Source: DASYAN01 sp036501345 (lineage in GTDB: Bacteria > Chloroflexota > Ktedonobacteria > Ktedonobacterales > Ktedonobacteraceae). Taken from it: DNA of 10,890 nucleotides. The translations under genes and the position numbers were made by a program. The notes under the pieces are model-generated. The model made no database searches, was not told where the DNA came from, and saw nothing but the letters and a program-made list of their open reading frames with translations. The DNA lies in assembly GCA_036501345.1 (NCBI GenBank), contig DASYAN010000278.1:1-10890 (forward strand), in the 5' to 3' direction. This document shows, piece by piece, positions 1 through 7,548 of this stretch (positions are counted from its first letter, which is position 1; each line of letters begins with the position of its first letter).

Positions 1-1
1 T

Positions 2-142
2 AGGATAGACTCCCTTTCTGCTAAGATTGATGACAAGGGTTCTATCTTACCAGTTTTTGGAGCCTTTGATTCTCATGTAGAAATTGGTTCCATGGGCATA
101 CGTCTCAATAGAGGTTTGCCTTCAATCATTCACAGACCCTGA
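2..142 (+). other. open reading frame entering from left edge, unrecognised
   Basis: Frame 2 is open from the left edge to a TGA at 140-142 and would give the last 46 residues of a protein that starts outside the window. The residues are of normal composition (for example GSILPVFGAFDSHVEIGSMG) but I do not recognise a family. Its end overlaps the last few bases of the truncated MalT-like ORF on the other strand, so the junction that cut that gene probably lies near 130-142. It may be the tail of a real gene or a chance frame. Confidence 0.2.
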
Positions 143-504
143 AAGAGTCCTGGCTGTTGCTGATCAAATGCGGAGAGAATGTAGGCGCAAAAGAGCCAGG
201 GATCATTATCCTCTTCGTCGAGCGAGACCCAGGCTAGGCGGAAGTTTCTGGCAGTTAATGAGTGAACCCAGCTAGAGAGTAAAGTGGTCTTGCCAAAGCC
301 TGCTGGAGCAGAGATGAGTGTCAGAGGATATTTCAGGCTCTCATTGAGCAAGGAGGTCAGACGAGGACGGGAGACTAGTGGTCCCGGGGTGGTAGGAACA
401 TAGAATTTGGTCGCTAGAAGTTGTTTGTGCAAAGGCATCAATTGCTGTGTTATATTCTCTTGAGCTATAGCTATTTTTATTTCTTGATCACGTGGCTTCT
501 CCAT
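130..504 (-). pseudogene. truncated MalT/LuxR-family ATPase regulator (N-terminal fragment)
   Basis: This is the N-terminal 124 residues of a MalT-like signal-transduction ATPase (STAND class). The entry motif LLATKFYVP is at residues 29-37, followed by SRPRLTSLLNE and a Walker A P-loop SAPAGFGKT at about 65-73. The conserved AWVSLDEEDNDPWLFCAYIL stretch is at 91-110. Intact members run to roughly 900 residues and end in a LuxR-type helix-turn-helix that binds DNA. Here the frame stops at 130 just after DQQQPGLFQGL, and no family sequence is visible in the other minus-strand frames up to the left edge. The sensor repeats and DNA-binding domain are therefore gone. I chose the ATG at 504, with GGGAG 11 bases upstream; an ATG at 585 in the same frame would add 27 unfamily-like residues. 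This is a rearrangement remnant that should have no regulatory function. Confidence 0.78.
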
Positions 505-634
505 GCTCTTTTCATCTCCCTTCTTCCTCAAGATATGTTTGCATGGGCTCTGAAGGTATGGATGGAGCACGCAGGGTTCCTTCAACGAGCAAAATCCAGG
601 TTACTCAAAGATGGCATGTGCACAGAAGTGCCAG

Positions 635-883
635 TCAGGTGTCTTGCCGACACTTAAGGCTGAAGAAATGAGCCTGAGAGGCCATCTGTCTGACTGTCAT
701 CTGAGACGAAGAAGAAGCATCAAGGGGACTCAATATAATAAAGTCATCGCATTGAGAGGCCAGAGGGATGGTCTCTGGGGCAACATATGCATTGTGACTT
801 GTCCTACTTGCAAATACTTCTGTTTTCCTCTTTAGGAACTGATCCATTCTCTTCATCACCTTGCTCCTTAGGAAGTCTATCAT
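635..883 (-). CDS. possible small hypothetical protein, 82 aa
   Basis: I do not recognise this reading frame. It is listed because an AAAGGTGG Shine-Dalgarno sequence lies six bases before the ATG. The first 22 residues are basic (RSKVMKRMDQFLKRK) and the middle is rich in Ser and Asp. There is no membrane segment or signal peptide. It lies between two gene remnants on the same strand as the MalT fragment, so it could equally be a chance frame in decayed DNA. Only conservation in relatives would decide. Confidence 0.22.
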   Translation of the reverse strand: MIDFLRSKVMKRMDQFLKRKTEVFASRTSHNAYVAPETIPLASQCDDFIILSPLDASSSSQMTVRQMASQAHFFSLKCRQDT

Positions 884-915
884 AACAAACCACCTTTGTA
901 AAGAATAAGAAAGTC

Positions 916-1251
916 TTGCAGAAGCCTTCCAGATCTATCATTGAGTATCGTCAGGATCTGAAGATGCAAAAGAGGGAGAGCATGCCGTCTTACACCAATC
1001 ATGCGATAGCGTTGGCCAATACCTCAAAATATGGTCTGAGCTGTAGTCTGTGGACCCGCAATATTGAGAAGGGTCGTGAATTGGCGTCACGAGTCGAAAC
1101 AGGGAGTTGTTTTCTCAATGGAATAACAACTAGTGATCCACGACTTCCTTTTGGAGGGATAAAACGGAGTGGGTTTGGCAGAGAACTCTCCTCTTTTGGT
1201 ATCCGCGAGTTTGTGAATATCTAAACCGTTTGGATTGGTCCTAAAGTGTAG
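916..1251 (+). pseudogene. aldehyde dehydrogenase C-terminal remnant with premature stop
   Basis: The frame matches the C-terminal end of NAD(P)-dependent aldehyde dehydrogenases of the succinate-semialdehyde dehydrogenase type. From about 985 it reads HAIALANTSKYGLSC, SLWTRNIEKGRELASRVETG, then the diagnostic NG...SDPRLPFGGIKRSGFGRE and FGIREFVNI. An intact enzyme is about 450-500 residues. The Rossmann fold, catalytic Cys and Glu and substrate tunnel are all missing, and residues before about 985 do not look like the family. A TAA at 1222-1224 interrupts the end. In the same frame beyond it come T-V-W-I-G-P-K-V and a TAG at 1249-1251, which is the usual family ending (NI-Q/K-TVWIG). The TAA is most simply one substitution from CAA (Gln) or AAA (Lys). 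The copy is both truncated and point-mutated and is surely non-functional. Confidence 0.87.
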
Positions 1252-1569
1252 AAGATGCCTTTGAGAGTGGCACAACTGTTCAGTAGAGTGACCAGATCTT
1301 GCACGACGCTCTATGTTCTACGTTCGAGATCAGCGCTGGCCAGTCTTTCAATGCGAAATGCAAGCTGGTCAGCTCTTTCCCCAAAGGACATGTTTATTAC
1401 TGCCATTGGTCCCATGCTACTTCACCTACTCAAAAGAGGGCTTTAGAGATCTGGGGATAAGCCGATAGTGATAGTAATGGAAGAGCTTGCATTGGTATCA
1501 TGACAGACCTAGCATGCTTATGCCCAAATTGTTCAAGAAATATCTTTAATATATCAAACATGCTGTTCC

Positions 1570-1604
1570 ATAGTTTCAATAGTTCAATAGTTCCAATAGC
1601 TCCA
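1570..1604. repeat. imperfect 9-bp tandem repeat, four copies
   Basis: Four adjacent units read ATAGTTTCA, ATAGTTCA, ATAGTTCCA and ATAGCTCCA. They lie 37-71 bases before the start of the membrane protein gene and could be slipped-strand repeats or weak binding sites. Confidence 0.6.
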
Positions 1605-1610
1605 TTGGAA
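1591..1610. promoter_or_regulatory. 7-bp hairpin in leader of membrane protein gene
   Basis: TTCCAAT and ATTGGAA form a perfect 7-bp stem with a 6-base loop (AGCTCC). It is followed by ATTTTT, and the gene's ATG lies 30 bases further on. It could be an operator, a weak attenuator, or the end of a decayed upstream transcript. The stem is short and AT-rich, so stability is modest. Confidence 0.35.
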
Positions 1611-1640
1611 ATTTTTAAAAAGAGAAGAAGGCTAGTCATT

Positions 1641-2942
1641 ATGCAGCAAACAGCTTCAGCAGTGAGGGGTTCTGTGGACAATGCCCAGAACGTAACACTC
1701 ACCCAGGTAGAGCCGCCTCCACATGTGAAACACTTAAAAGCCAAAGAACCGCTAAATATGATTTGGGCCTACCGACTCTTCTGGTTTACCTTTGTCCTGT
1801 TCTTTGCTTCGACTGCTCTGGGGAAATTGTGGGATCGCACTTGGCATCTCACCCACTTCTTTGATACGTTCTGGTCACCTCCACACTTATTTATCTTTGT
1901 GATGACAACACTAACGGGCCTGCTGGTTGCTGCGATTGCTTTCACACCCAAGCTACGCATCTGGTTTGGCCCAAGCTTGCGCGTCCCATTGATTCCGTTC
2001 CCTGTCCCTGGTTCGCTGGTTATCCTGGGTGCTGGTTTGATCGCATTAAGCTGTACAATTATGTTTGATAACTTCTGGCACAGTGCGTTCGGGCTCGATG
2101 AAACCCAGTGGTCGGCTCCGCACGACATGTTAACATGGTGTTGGCTAACGATTATTGTCGGCTTTGTGGCAGCACGTCTGGCATTTCGTGTGTACCGACC
2201 TACCACCTGGGTGACGGAACTGGTGATGGCCGTAATGGTGCTGGAATTTTTGTGTCCACCCATTCTAGGGCCGTTCTATCTGAATTATACGCCGGGTCTG
2301 TTACATGCGATGGAGAATATGCCGATTGTACGCACAGAGCCAACGGCGCAGCATATGTATCACATCTATCTGCAATTTGGTATAACGCGTCTAACAAGTT
2401 GCCTATTCATTCCGATGGTAGCGTTGTTCGCCGGGGTTGCCACAGCATTTCTGCACTGCTTGGATCGGCGTGCCAGAATCTTCCTGGCAGCCCCGTTGGT
2501 CTGGTCGTTGACGCTAATGGCACGTGATCTGTATACTATTCTGTTCCTGCATTACAAGGGAGTGAAGTTATGGACGCAAATCTTGCCCGTTGCGCTCAAG
2601 GAGCCATCGCTGTGGGTGCCCATTCCGCTCTTTGTAGTGGTTGTTGTCTGTGAACTATTGCGTCGAACGAGTTTTACGGAGAATCGAATCTATGTCATCT
2701 GTGGAGTTATTTTCGGACTGTGTACGTACGCTATCTGGCATTTTGCGCCCTGGGAGATGTGGCTGGCAGTTGGGGCAGGACTGACAATGCTCTACGGTTC
2801 GTGGATTGGCAAGTGGCTCTATCGTTTGCTGGAGAAACCAACATTTGCGGGTGTGATGCGTTTGTTATTGACAACCTGTGTACTGGTGCCAGTCCCGCTG
2901 GGTGTGATTGATCTGTGCTTGCGTTGGTCAACGCCATGGTAA
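1641..2942 (+). CDS. polytopic membrane protein with duplicated WD..WH/WS.PH motif, unknown function
   Basis: The product is a 433-residue integral membrane protein with about ten hydrophobic segments after a polar N-terminus of about 40 residues. I do not recognise a named family with a known function. An internal duplication is visible. The first copy, residues 64-82, has W64, D65, W68-H69, D75, W78-S79 and P81-H82. The second, residues 143-161, has D143, W146-H147, D153, W157-S158 and P160-H161. Both copies sit between membrane segments, which suggests a paired metal, cofactor or proton site at the membrane surface; that role is inference. Start: an in-frame ATG at 1500 exists, but the ATG at 1641 is preferred. 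It is preceded by AGAAGAAGG ten bases upstream, and the 47 extra residues (low-complexity, many Ser/Asn/Ile) match the AT-rich leader rather than coding sequence. The gene stands alone and converges on the GNAT gene. Confidence 0.85.
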   Translation: MQQTASAVRGSVDNAQNVTLTQVEPPPHVKHLKAKEPLNMIWAYRLFWFTFVLFFASTALGKLWDRTWHLTHFFDTFWSPPHLFIFVMTTLTGLLVAAIAFTPKLRIWFGPSLRVPLIPFPVPGSLVILGAGLIALSCTIMFDNFWHSAFGLDETQWSAPHDMLTWCWLTIIVGFVAARLAFRVYRPTTWVTELVMAVMVLEFLCPPILGPFYLNYTPGLLHAMENMPIVRTEPTAQHMYHIYLQFGITRLTSCLFIPMVALFAGVATAFLHCLDRRARIFLAAPLVWSLTLMARDLYTILFLHYKGVKLWTQILPVALKEPSLWVPIPLFVVVVVCELLRRTSFTENRIYVICGVIFGLCTYAIWHFAPWEMWLAVGAGLTMLYGSWIGKWLYRLLEKPTFAGVMRLLLTTCVLVPVPLGVIDLCLRWSTPW

Positions 2943-2995
2943 TAGGGGAGGGTAGAACTGTACTAACTGGTGAAAACAAGGAATTTGAAATCACG

Positions 2996-3031
2996 GGCCC
3001 TTCCAGGAGAAAGTGCTTCTCCGGAAAGGCC
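2996..3031. terminator. strong hairpin between convergent genes
   Basis: GGCCCTTCC pairs with GGAAAGGCC with one mismatch, then after one bulged A, GGAGAA pairs with TTCTCC around a 5-base loop (AGTGC). It lies 54 bases after the membrane protein stop and 80 bases beyond the GNAT stop on the other strand. No clear U-tract follows on either strand, so it may be a bidirectional barrier or an mRNA 3' end stabiliser rather than a classical intrinsic terminator. Confidence 0.55.
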
Positions 3032-3110
3032 AATATTCTGTTCTCAAGCTGAAGTAGTCATTGTCCTCAGCCATTACTTATGAGGAGCTTCTCAATAGAT
3101 GCCTCCGCAA

Positions 3111-3950
3111 TCATGTTCTAGAAGGGCGTATCCTGGTCCACATTGCACGCGTGTAAGCAATGCGCATCCCTATACGTTCCATGTTAGTCTGGATCACACT
3201 GCCAGCCTCTGCTTGTCCGACAATCAGGCTACTATTGGCCTCGGCGGCAAGAGTAAAACGATGAGCGAGTGTTACTGTCTGGCCCCCCCTGTTCCTGAAT
3301 GAGGGAATAGTGGCACCACCAGCTAGTGATGCCACACCATCCTGAATATAGAGCAGGCCAATGCTGGCTGGCTTCTCATCAACGCTTACCAGAGAGAATT
3401 GCCATCCTGCACGCCCATAGAGAACTTCAAGGGCGCTGCCGAGCAGTCCCACTTCGCTTCCTTGTCCATGCAATGCCTCCTGGAAGCCGTGCATATACAC
3501 ATCGACAAAGCGCTCTAGGCGCTCAAAGGTAACATCCTGAATGGTCACAGAGGGGGGAAGCTCCAACGGTACTACTGAAGGGACACCGTATAACATGCTT
3601 TGAAACATGGACTCGTGAAATCCATAGTCAACTAGACCTGCCAACAGATCAGTGCTGACACGATAAGGATTGATATCAATACGATATGGTACTCCCTGTA
3701 ATTCATAGAAGCGTACGATGTCATCGAGCTGAGCTGTATGCTCTGGACCTATACCGATCACACGGTTAAAGAGACCCACATGGGCGAGATTACGGGCTGC
3801 GAAGGCCCTGGCTCTCCCGAAGTGCTGGATTGCGATACCGAAGGGATTCCCCGGTTGCTCGCGCATGCTTTGCATCCAGGACTCAATATAGTCTGCTTTT
3901 GACTGCTCTATTCGATCTGACTGTTCTTGCGTCATGATCGGAACATCCAT
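3111..3950 (-). CDS. GNAT-family N-acetyltransferase
   Basis: The product is a 279-residue soluble protein predicted to transfer an acetyl group from acetyl-CoA to an unknown amine. The C-terminal half has the GNAT fold: V206-ASLAGGATIPSFRNRGGQT, where R219-N-R-G222-G-Q is the pyrophosphate-binding loop between strand 4 and helix 3. Then comes the helix HRFTLAAEANSSLIVGQAEAG and the closing motif S251-VIQTNMERIGMRIAYTRAMW. The third position of the Q/R-x-x-G-x-G/A motif is Gln rather than Gly or Ala. The N-terminal about 130 residues form a separate region seen in two-domain GNATs, which are often annotated only as hypothetical acetyltransferases. The ATG at 3950 has AAAGG about eight bases upstream. 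The kinase gene lies upstream on the same strand, but an intrinsic terminator separates them, so this gene is probably transcribed on its own. Confidence 0.88.
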   Translation of the reverse strand: MDVPIMTQEQSDRIEQSKADYIESWMQSMREQPGNPFGIAIQHFGRARAFAARNLAHVGLFNRVIGIGPEHTAQLDDIVRFYELQGVPYRIDINPYRVSTDLLAGLVDYGFHESMFQSMLYGVPSVVPLELPPSVTIQDVTFERLERFVDVYMHGFQEALHGQGSEVGLLGSALEVLYGRAGWQFSLVSVDEKPASIGLLYIQDGVASLAGGATIPSFRNRGGQTVTLAHRFTLAAEANSSLIVGQAEAGSVIQTNMERIGMRIAYTRAMWTRIRPSRT

Positions 3951-4055
3951 CTCTATTTACCTTTCTTGCAATGCAAATACCCATTCTCTGTTGTATATGA
4001 GCTGAAGCTATCCTCTCTGTCGATGGCTGTTTGTCTAAGAGCATATTGTACCATC

Positions 4056-4111
4056 AAAAAGAGCGACGTTTCCTCTCCCTGGTGATAGTTTTTGAGAAGA
4101 AAGGTCGCTCT
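4056..4111 (-). terminator. intrinsic terminator of the kinase-WD40 gene
   Basis: On the minus strand, 14 bases after the kinase stop codon, AGAGCGAC pairs perfectly with GTCGCTCT. The stem continues inward through TTTC and TCTC pairs with one mismatch and one G-U, around a loop of about 16 bases. The descending arm runs straight into TTTTT (4060-4056). Position, stem and T-tract all fit a Rho-independent terminator reading leftward. Confidence 0.75.
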
Positions 4112-4125
4112 GCCTATTTCACAGT

Positions 4126-5997
4126 CTATGCATGCCAAATTTGTACTGTTGTATCTCTGCCTGCCGAAGCGATACGAGAGCTATCTGGAGACCATTGCAC
4201 AGCATTCACTTGGTCAGAGTGACCACTATAAGTCCAGATCTCTGTCCCTGTAGAAGCGTACCATACCTGCACTGTCCCATCAGTGCTTGCCGAAGCAATG
4301 CGTGTACTGTCTGGAGACCAGGACAGAGCCTTCAGTGTTCCGCTATGCCCCTCATACGTTTGAACTTGTACGCCTGTCGTTGTGTCCCATACATGTACTG
4401 TACCTTCATATATGCTGCTGCCGGATGCAATGCAAGTGCCATTAGGAGACCAGGCTACCGCTGTAACATCGCTGACATGATTTTCATAAGTCAGAAGGAG
4501 CTTGCCGGTAGTTGCATCCCATATATGCACCTTCCGATCATTGCCACCCGAGGCGATACGTTTACCATCTGGGGACCATGTTACGGCATACACATAGCTG
4601 TTATGACCGCGAAAGGTTTGAGCATACCTGCCCGTGGCGGCTTCCCACACCTGTACCGTACCATCAACGCTAGCTGAAGCAATGCGTGTACTATCAGGGG
4701 ACCAAGCCACTGCAGGCACACTGGTGACGTGACCGCGATAGGTATAGATCTGTGTGCCGTTGGTGGCATCCCACACCTGCACGGTTTTATCCCAACTTCC
4801 CGAGGCAATCGAGGTTCCATCTGGGGACCAAGCCACTGCAAATATCATTCCTTCAGGGATTCCCTCTCCCCTAGCCTTGCTAGAAGCATGACCGTCATAT
4901 ACCAGAATAGGCTCTGCTGTAGCAGCATCGCATACATGTACTGTTTGATCCCAGCCTCCTGAGGTGACGCGAGAACTGTCCGGGGACCATGCAAGCGTCT
5001 CTACAAAATGGGTATGACCCTGATAGATAGAGATCTGTGTGCCGACAACTGGTATCAATACAGATGCCTGTAGAGACTGTATAGGTTGATCGGGTACCAA
5101 TGGCATTGTTACTCCACCGGACAGATCTTCTTGGGTATTTATTGGCTGGGGGGATGCAGATAGTAATGCCTGCATATCGGGCGGGCATGCCTGCTCAAGA
5201 GTATTGGCAAACTCCAAGATGGAGGGAAAACGCTGCCGTGGGTCTTTGGCTAGTGCCTTCTGTATAACCTGTTCTACCGCTGTTGTAATACTGGGAACTC
5301 TCGCTTGCAATGGCGGTGGTGACTCAGAAAGATGTTGGAGGGCGATTTCGATGGGGGCTGAACCTACGAATGGGCATGCTCCGCATAACCATTCGTAGAC
5401 CACCACCGCTAACGCATATTGGTCGCTGGCCGGACGTGCTTTGCCCCGAATCTGTTCGGGAGCCATATACCAGACAGTGCCCATGGCATCATGTGTATTA
5501 AGAGATTGGGTTTTGTGGGCAACGATAGCAGTGCCAAAGTCACTGAGCACAATATAGCCTTGGTCCCCTACTAACATGTTCTCCGGCTTCACGTCGCGGT
5601 GTACAATTTTCTGATCATGGGCATACTGCAGTGCAGCTGCCACTTGCTTTACGTACAATACCACCGCTGGAAGTGGAACCGTTGTGCCTTGAGGATGGCT
5701 CTGACGTAATGTGCCACGGGAAGCATACTCCATGACTAGAAAAGGTGTGGCATTATCCAGGCCAAACTCTAGTACGCGTAGGATATGAGGATGTTTCAGG
5801 ACTGCAACCGTTTGCGCCTCTTTGAGAAAGCTTTGGAAGTCCTGGGCTGTCATCTGTTCAAGCAATACCTTGATAGCTGCCTGCGTATTGAGGTAGATAT
5901 GCTGACCCAGATAGACATCACCAAATCCTCCCTGTCCTAGCAGATAGGTCAGTCGATAATTGCCGAGTTGTTGTCCGACGCGATCCTGTATCGTCAT
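4126..5997 (-). CDS. soluble Ser/Thr protein kinase fused to a seven-bladed WD40 propeller
   Basis: The product is 623 residues. Residues 14-270 are a complete Hanks-type kinase: glycine loop GQGGFGDVYLG (21-31), ATP lysine K43 in AAIKVLL, helix C Glu E60, catalytic loop HRDVKPEN (133-140) with D135, DFG at 153-155 and APEQ at 179-182. The Arg before the catalytic Asp marks an RD kinase activated through its activation loop. A Pro/Gln-rich linker (about 271-320) leads to seven WD40 repeats (about 321-623), enough for one closed propeller, which usually docks proteins. Blade 1 has Cys in place of the WD Trp (VHVCD). Blade 2 has an inserted loop (ASSKARGEGIPEG). There is no membrane segment, so both halves are cytoplasmic. 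Start: the ATG at 5997 follows GGGGAGG and gives MTIQDRVGQQLGNYRL, the normal entry; an ATG at 6045 would add 16 hydrophobic residues. Substrate unknown. Confidence 0.94.
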   Translation of the reverse strand: MTIQDRVGQQLGNYRLTYLLGQGGFGDVYLGQHIYLNTQAAIKVLLEQMTAQDFQSFLKEAQTVAVLKHPHILRVLEFGLDNATPFLVMEYASRGTLRQSHPQGTTVPLPAVVLYVKQVAAALQYAHDQKIVHRDVKPENMLVGDQGYIVLSDFGTAIVAHKTQSLNTHDAMGTVWYMAPEQIRGKARPASDQYALAVVVYEWLCGACPFVGSAPIEIALQHLSESPPPLQARVPSITTAVEQVIQKALAKDPRQRFPSILEFANTLEQACPPDMQALLSASPQPINTQEDLSGGVTMPLVPDQPIQSLQASVLIPVVGTQISIYQGHTHFVETLAWSPDSSRVTSGGWDQTVHVCDAATAEPILVYDGHASSKARGEGIPEGMIFAVAWSPDGTSIASGSWDKTVQVWDATNGTQIYTYRGHVTSVPAVAWSPDSTRIASASVDGTVQVWEAATGRYAQTFRGHNSYVYAVTWSPDGKRIASGGNDRKVHIWDATTGKLLLTYENHVSDVTAVAWSPNGTCIASGSSIYEGTVHVWDTTTGVQVQTYEGHSGTLKALSWSPDSTRIASASTDGTVQVWYASTGTEIWTYSGHSDQVNAVQWSPDSSRIASAGRDTTVQIWHA

Positions 5998-6536
5998 TTC
6001 CTCCCCAGTCAGATAGAAGATATCACATATAACAAAATGAATCATCCTAAGTTTTGATCTCGCTGGTCAATGGTTCCCCTATAGTATTCATTGTAAGGAA
6101 TACATGGTTTCCGTTGGCATGGGGCGTATAGGCAGCACTCTTCGATAGGCTGTATGTTTACGCAGTCTGGGACTTTTCTTGAACAACAATTTTAGCTTAG
6201 CTACAGTATGTACGGTCAAAGATTTGGTTACGTTGCTTGTATCAATAGAACGACCACCTTTCCGTATACTATTAAAATGGTCTAGCTTCATAGTAATTAA
6301 TGCCCTTCCTCTAGGAAAAATATAGCTATTTTTTAGCATAAGGGCGTCTCTTTTGCTATTAGTTACTGCATATTAGCAGGAAAGTACTAGACAAGCATTA
6401 CGATTGGCTACCTCTTTACTCTTCTGACGCTTTTTGCTTGGAAGAAGTTCCCGTGAGTAATGAATGAATGGGAAACAACTTACAAGAATGTTTGGTGCTG
6501 ATGGAATGAGAAAAGTGATCAGTACTATCGGCATCC
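5998..6536. other. long spacer between transporter and kinase genes
   Basis: There are 539 bases with no supported gene. An 83-codon minus-strand frame (6088-6339) is basic, has no family features and no good ribosome site. A 6-bp inverted repeat GTATTC...GAATAC (6084-6103) lies about 90 bases before the kinase start and could be part of its control region. No tRNA, terminator or recognisable remnant was seen. Confidence 0.5.
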
Positions 6537-7496
6537 TTATCGTTTAGATATATCAGTTAATTGACAGTAGAGGTCATTGATCGAACAATGAGGCGCTTGA
6601 TGAGCGTGACACTCAAATTGGATTGTGCAGTGTTCAATATGGTACTTTCCTTTGAGTAGAGACTCCAGCGCACATAGTATTAAAGAACTTTCACTAGCCT
6701 TTTGATCAGCAATAGTCACATGGCAGGAAAGTGATGACATGCCGCTGGAGATACTCCATACATGTAGATCATGCACAGCTTGTATGCCTACCACTCCTTG
6801 CATATCTTCTACTAGAGCCGTCATATCCAGGCCTTTTGGTACCGCCTCGAGAAGAATATCAGTCGTCTCACAAACAACCCGCCATGCCCCTATAGCAATT
6901 AAAACAGCAATCCCGATAGAGAGAAGCGGGTCGATCGGAGACCAGCTTGTGAGCAGAATGATCACACTGGCGATGATTACACCCATAGATGCTGCTACGT
7001 CGCCGAAGACATGGAGTGCCGCTGCCCGCGTATTGAGATTATGGCTTTCCTTCTGTAGTCCAAACGCAATGATAAGGTTAATCACGATACCAATCCAGGC
7101 AGAGATAAGCATGATAAGAGGGTTGACAGGTTCAGGTTGCCGGAAGCGTTGAAGGGCTTCATAGAGAATTCCTATGGTAATTAGAATCAGCGTAATGGCG
7201 TTGACAAGTGCAGCAAGGATACCTACACGATGGTAGCCGAAGGTATTGCGTGCATTTGCGGGCCGTTCCGCTTGTACAGCTGCGAACCAGGCAAGACCAA
7301 GTGCAAACAGATCGGTAAGGACATGACCAGCGTCGGAAAGCAGTGCTAGTGAGTGGGCGAGCAGACCGCCAATTGTCTGGGTGGCCGCTATCACTAGCGT
7401 CAGGAAAAAGGCAAAACGTAGCGTCCTTCTGGTCATGCTATGGCTATGATCGTGGTCAGAGTGCCCCGCATGGCCTTCAAGACATTTTTCGCTCAT
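6537..7496 (-). CDS. cation diffusion facilitator, CzcD/ZitB type (Zn2+/Cd2+/Co2+ efflux)
   Basis: The product is a 319-residue inner-membrane metal/proton antiporter that should expel Zn2+ or related ions. The N-terminus is His-rich (GHAGHSDHDHSHS, 8-20), as in CzcD/ZitB proteins. Six membrane helices follow. The transport site is H58-x3-D62 in helix 2 (ALLSDAGHVLTD) and H162-x3-D166 in helix 5 (AALHVFGDVAAS), the HD-HD arrangement typical of zinc-type members. FGYHR (86-90) is another family landmark. The C-terminal cytoplasmic domain has HDLHVWSISSG (242-252), CHV (258-260) and HIEHCTIQFE (286-295), the ferredoxin-like metal-sensing domain that drives dimer closure. Length is normal for the family. 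The ATG at 7496 has only a weak GGA upstream; an in-frame TAA just before it excludes a longer protein. The leader contains an upstream ORF and a stem-loop, listed separately. Exact metal preference cannot be read from sequence. Confidence 0.94.
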   Translation of the reverse strand: MSEKCLEGHAGHSDHDHSHSMTRRTLRFAFFLTLVIAATQTIGGLLAHSLALLSDAGHVLTDLFALGLAWFAAVQAERPANARNTFGYHRVGILAALVNAITLILITIGILYEALQRFRQPEPVNPLIMLISAWIGIVINLIIAFGLQKESHNLNTRAAALHVFGDVAASMGVIIASVIILLTSWSPIDPLLSIGIAVLIAIGAWRVVCETTDILLEAVPKGLDMTALVEDMQGVVGIQAVHDLHVWSISSGMSSLSCHVTIADQKASESSLILCALESLLKGKYHIEHCTIQFECHAHQAPHCSINDLYCQLTDISKR

Positions 7497-7548
7497 CCGT
7501 TATTTCCGGTGCTGAGACCCAATCTGCTGATAGGATTGGTGGGAGCAC
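7477..7548 (-). CDS. possible 23-codon leader peptide overlapping the CDF start
   Basis: A strong Shine-Dalgarno sequence AAGGAGGT (7559-7552, minus strand) lies four bases before a GTG at 7548. That GTG opens a 23-codon frame (MLPPILSADWVSAPEITDERKMS) ending in TGA at 7479-7477, inside the transporter gene and in a different frame. No in-frame start for the transporter exists near this strong site. The site therefore either serves this leader ORF or is a relic. Translation would unfold the hairpin at 7508-7549 and deliver ribosomes close to the weak transporter start. Confidence 0.33.
   Translation of the reverse strand: MLPPILSADWVSAPEITDERKMS

Larger units (their letters stand above)
1252..1640. 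other. gene-free stretch upstream of the membrane protein gene
   Basis: No supported gene lies here. A 63-codon plus-strand frame (1255-1446) has no family features. The opposite strand has only a 26-codon frame (1318-1391) with a coding-like look (ERADQLAFRIERLASADLERR), too short to call. The right part, about 1530-1620, is AT-rich and presumably holds the promoter of the gene at 1641, but no clean -35/-10 pair could be picked. The tandem repeat and hairpin are listed separately. Confidence 0.5.

Noticed and set aside
421..835. Plus-strand frames of 74-78 codons in the left part
   Set aside because: They are antisense to the MalT fragment or lie in decayed DNA, with no ribosome site or motif.
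1255..1446. 63-codon plus-strand frame after the aldehyde dehydrogenase relic
   Set aside because: It has a Ser/Arg/Leu-rich shadow-like composition, no homology features and no ribosome site.
2108..2527. 139-codon plus-strand and 164-codon minus-strand frames inside the membrane protein gene
   Set aside because: They overlap a clearly coding frame with a consistent hydrophobic pattern and are shadows.
3953..4138. 61-codon minus-strand frame between kinase and GNAT genes
   Set aside because: It overlaps the kinase end and runs through the kinase's intrinsic terminator hairpin; there is no ribosome site and no family features.
4132..5501. Several plus-strand frames of 60-180 codons and minus-strand frames in other phases across the kinase gene
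   Set aside because: They are shadows of the repetitive WD40 and kinase coding sequence (regular Cys/Arg/Ile patterns repeating with the blades).
6088..6339. 83-codon basic minus-strand frame upstream of the kinase
   Set aside because: There is no convincing ribosome site or recognisable domain, and its composition looks non-coding.
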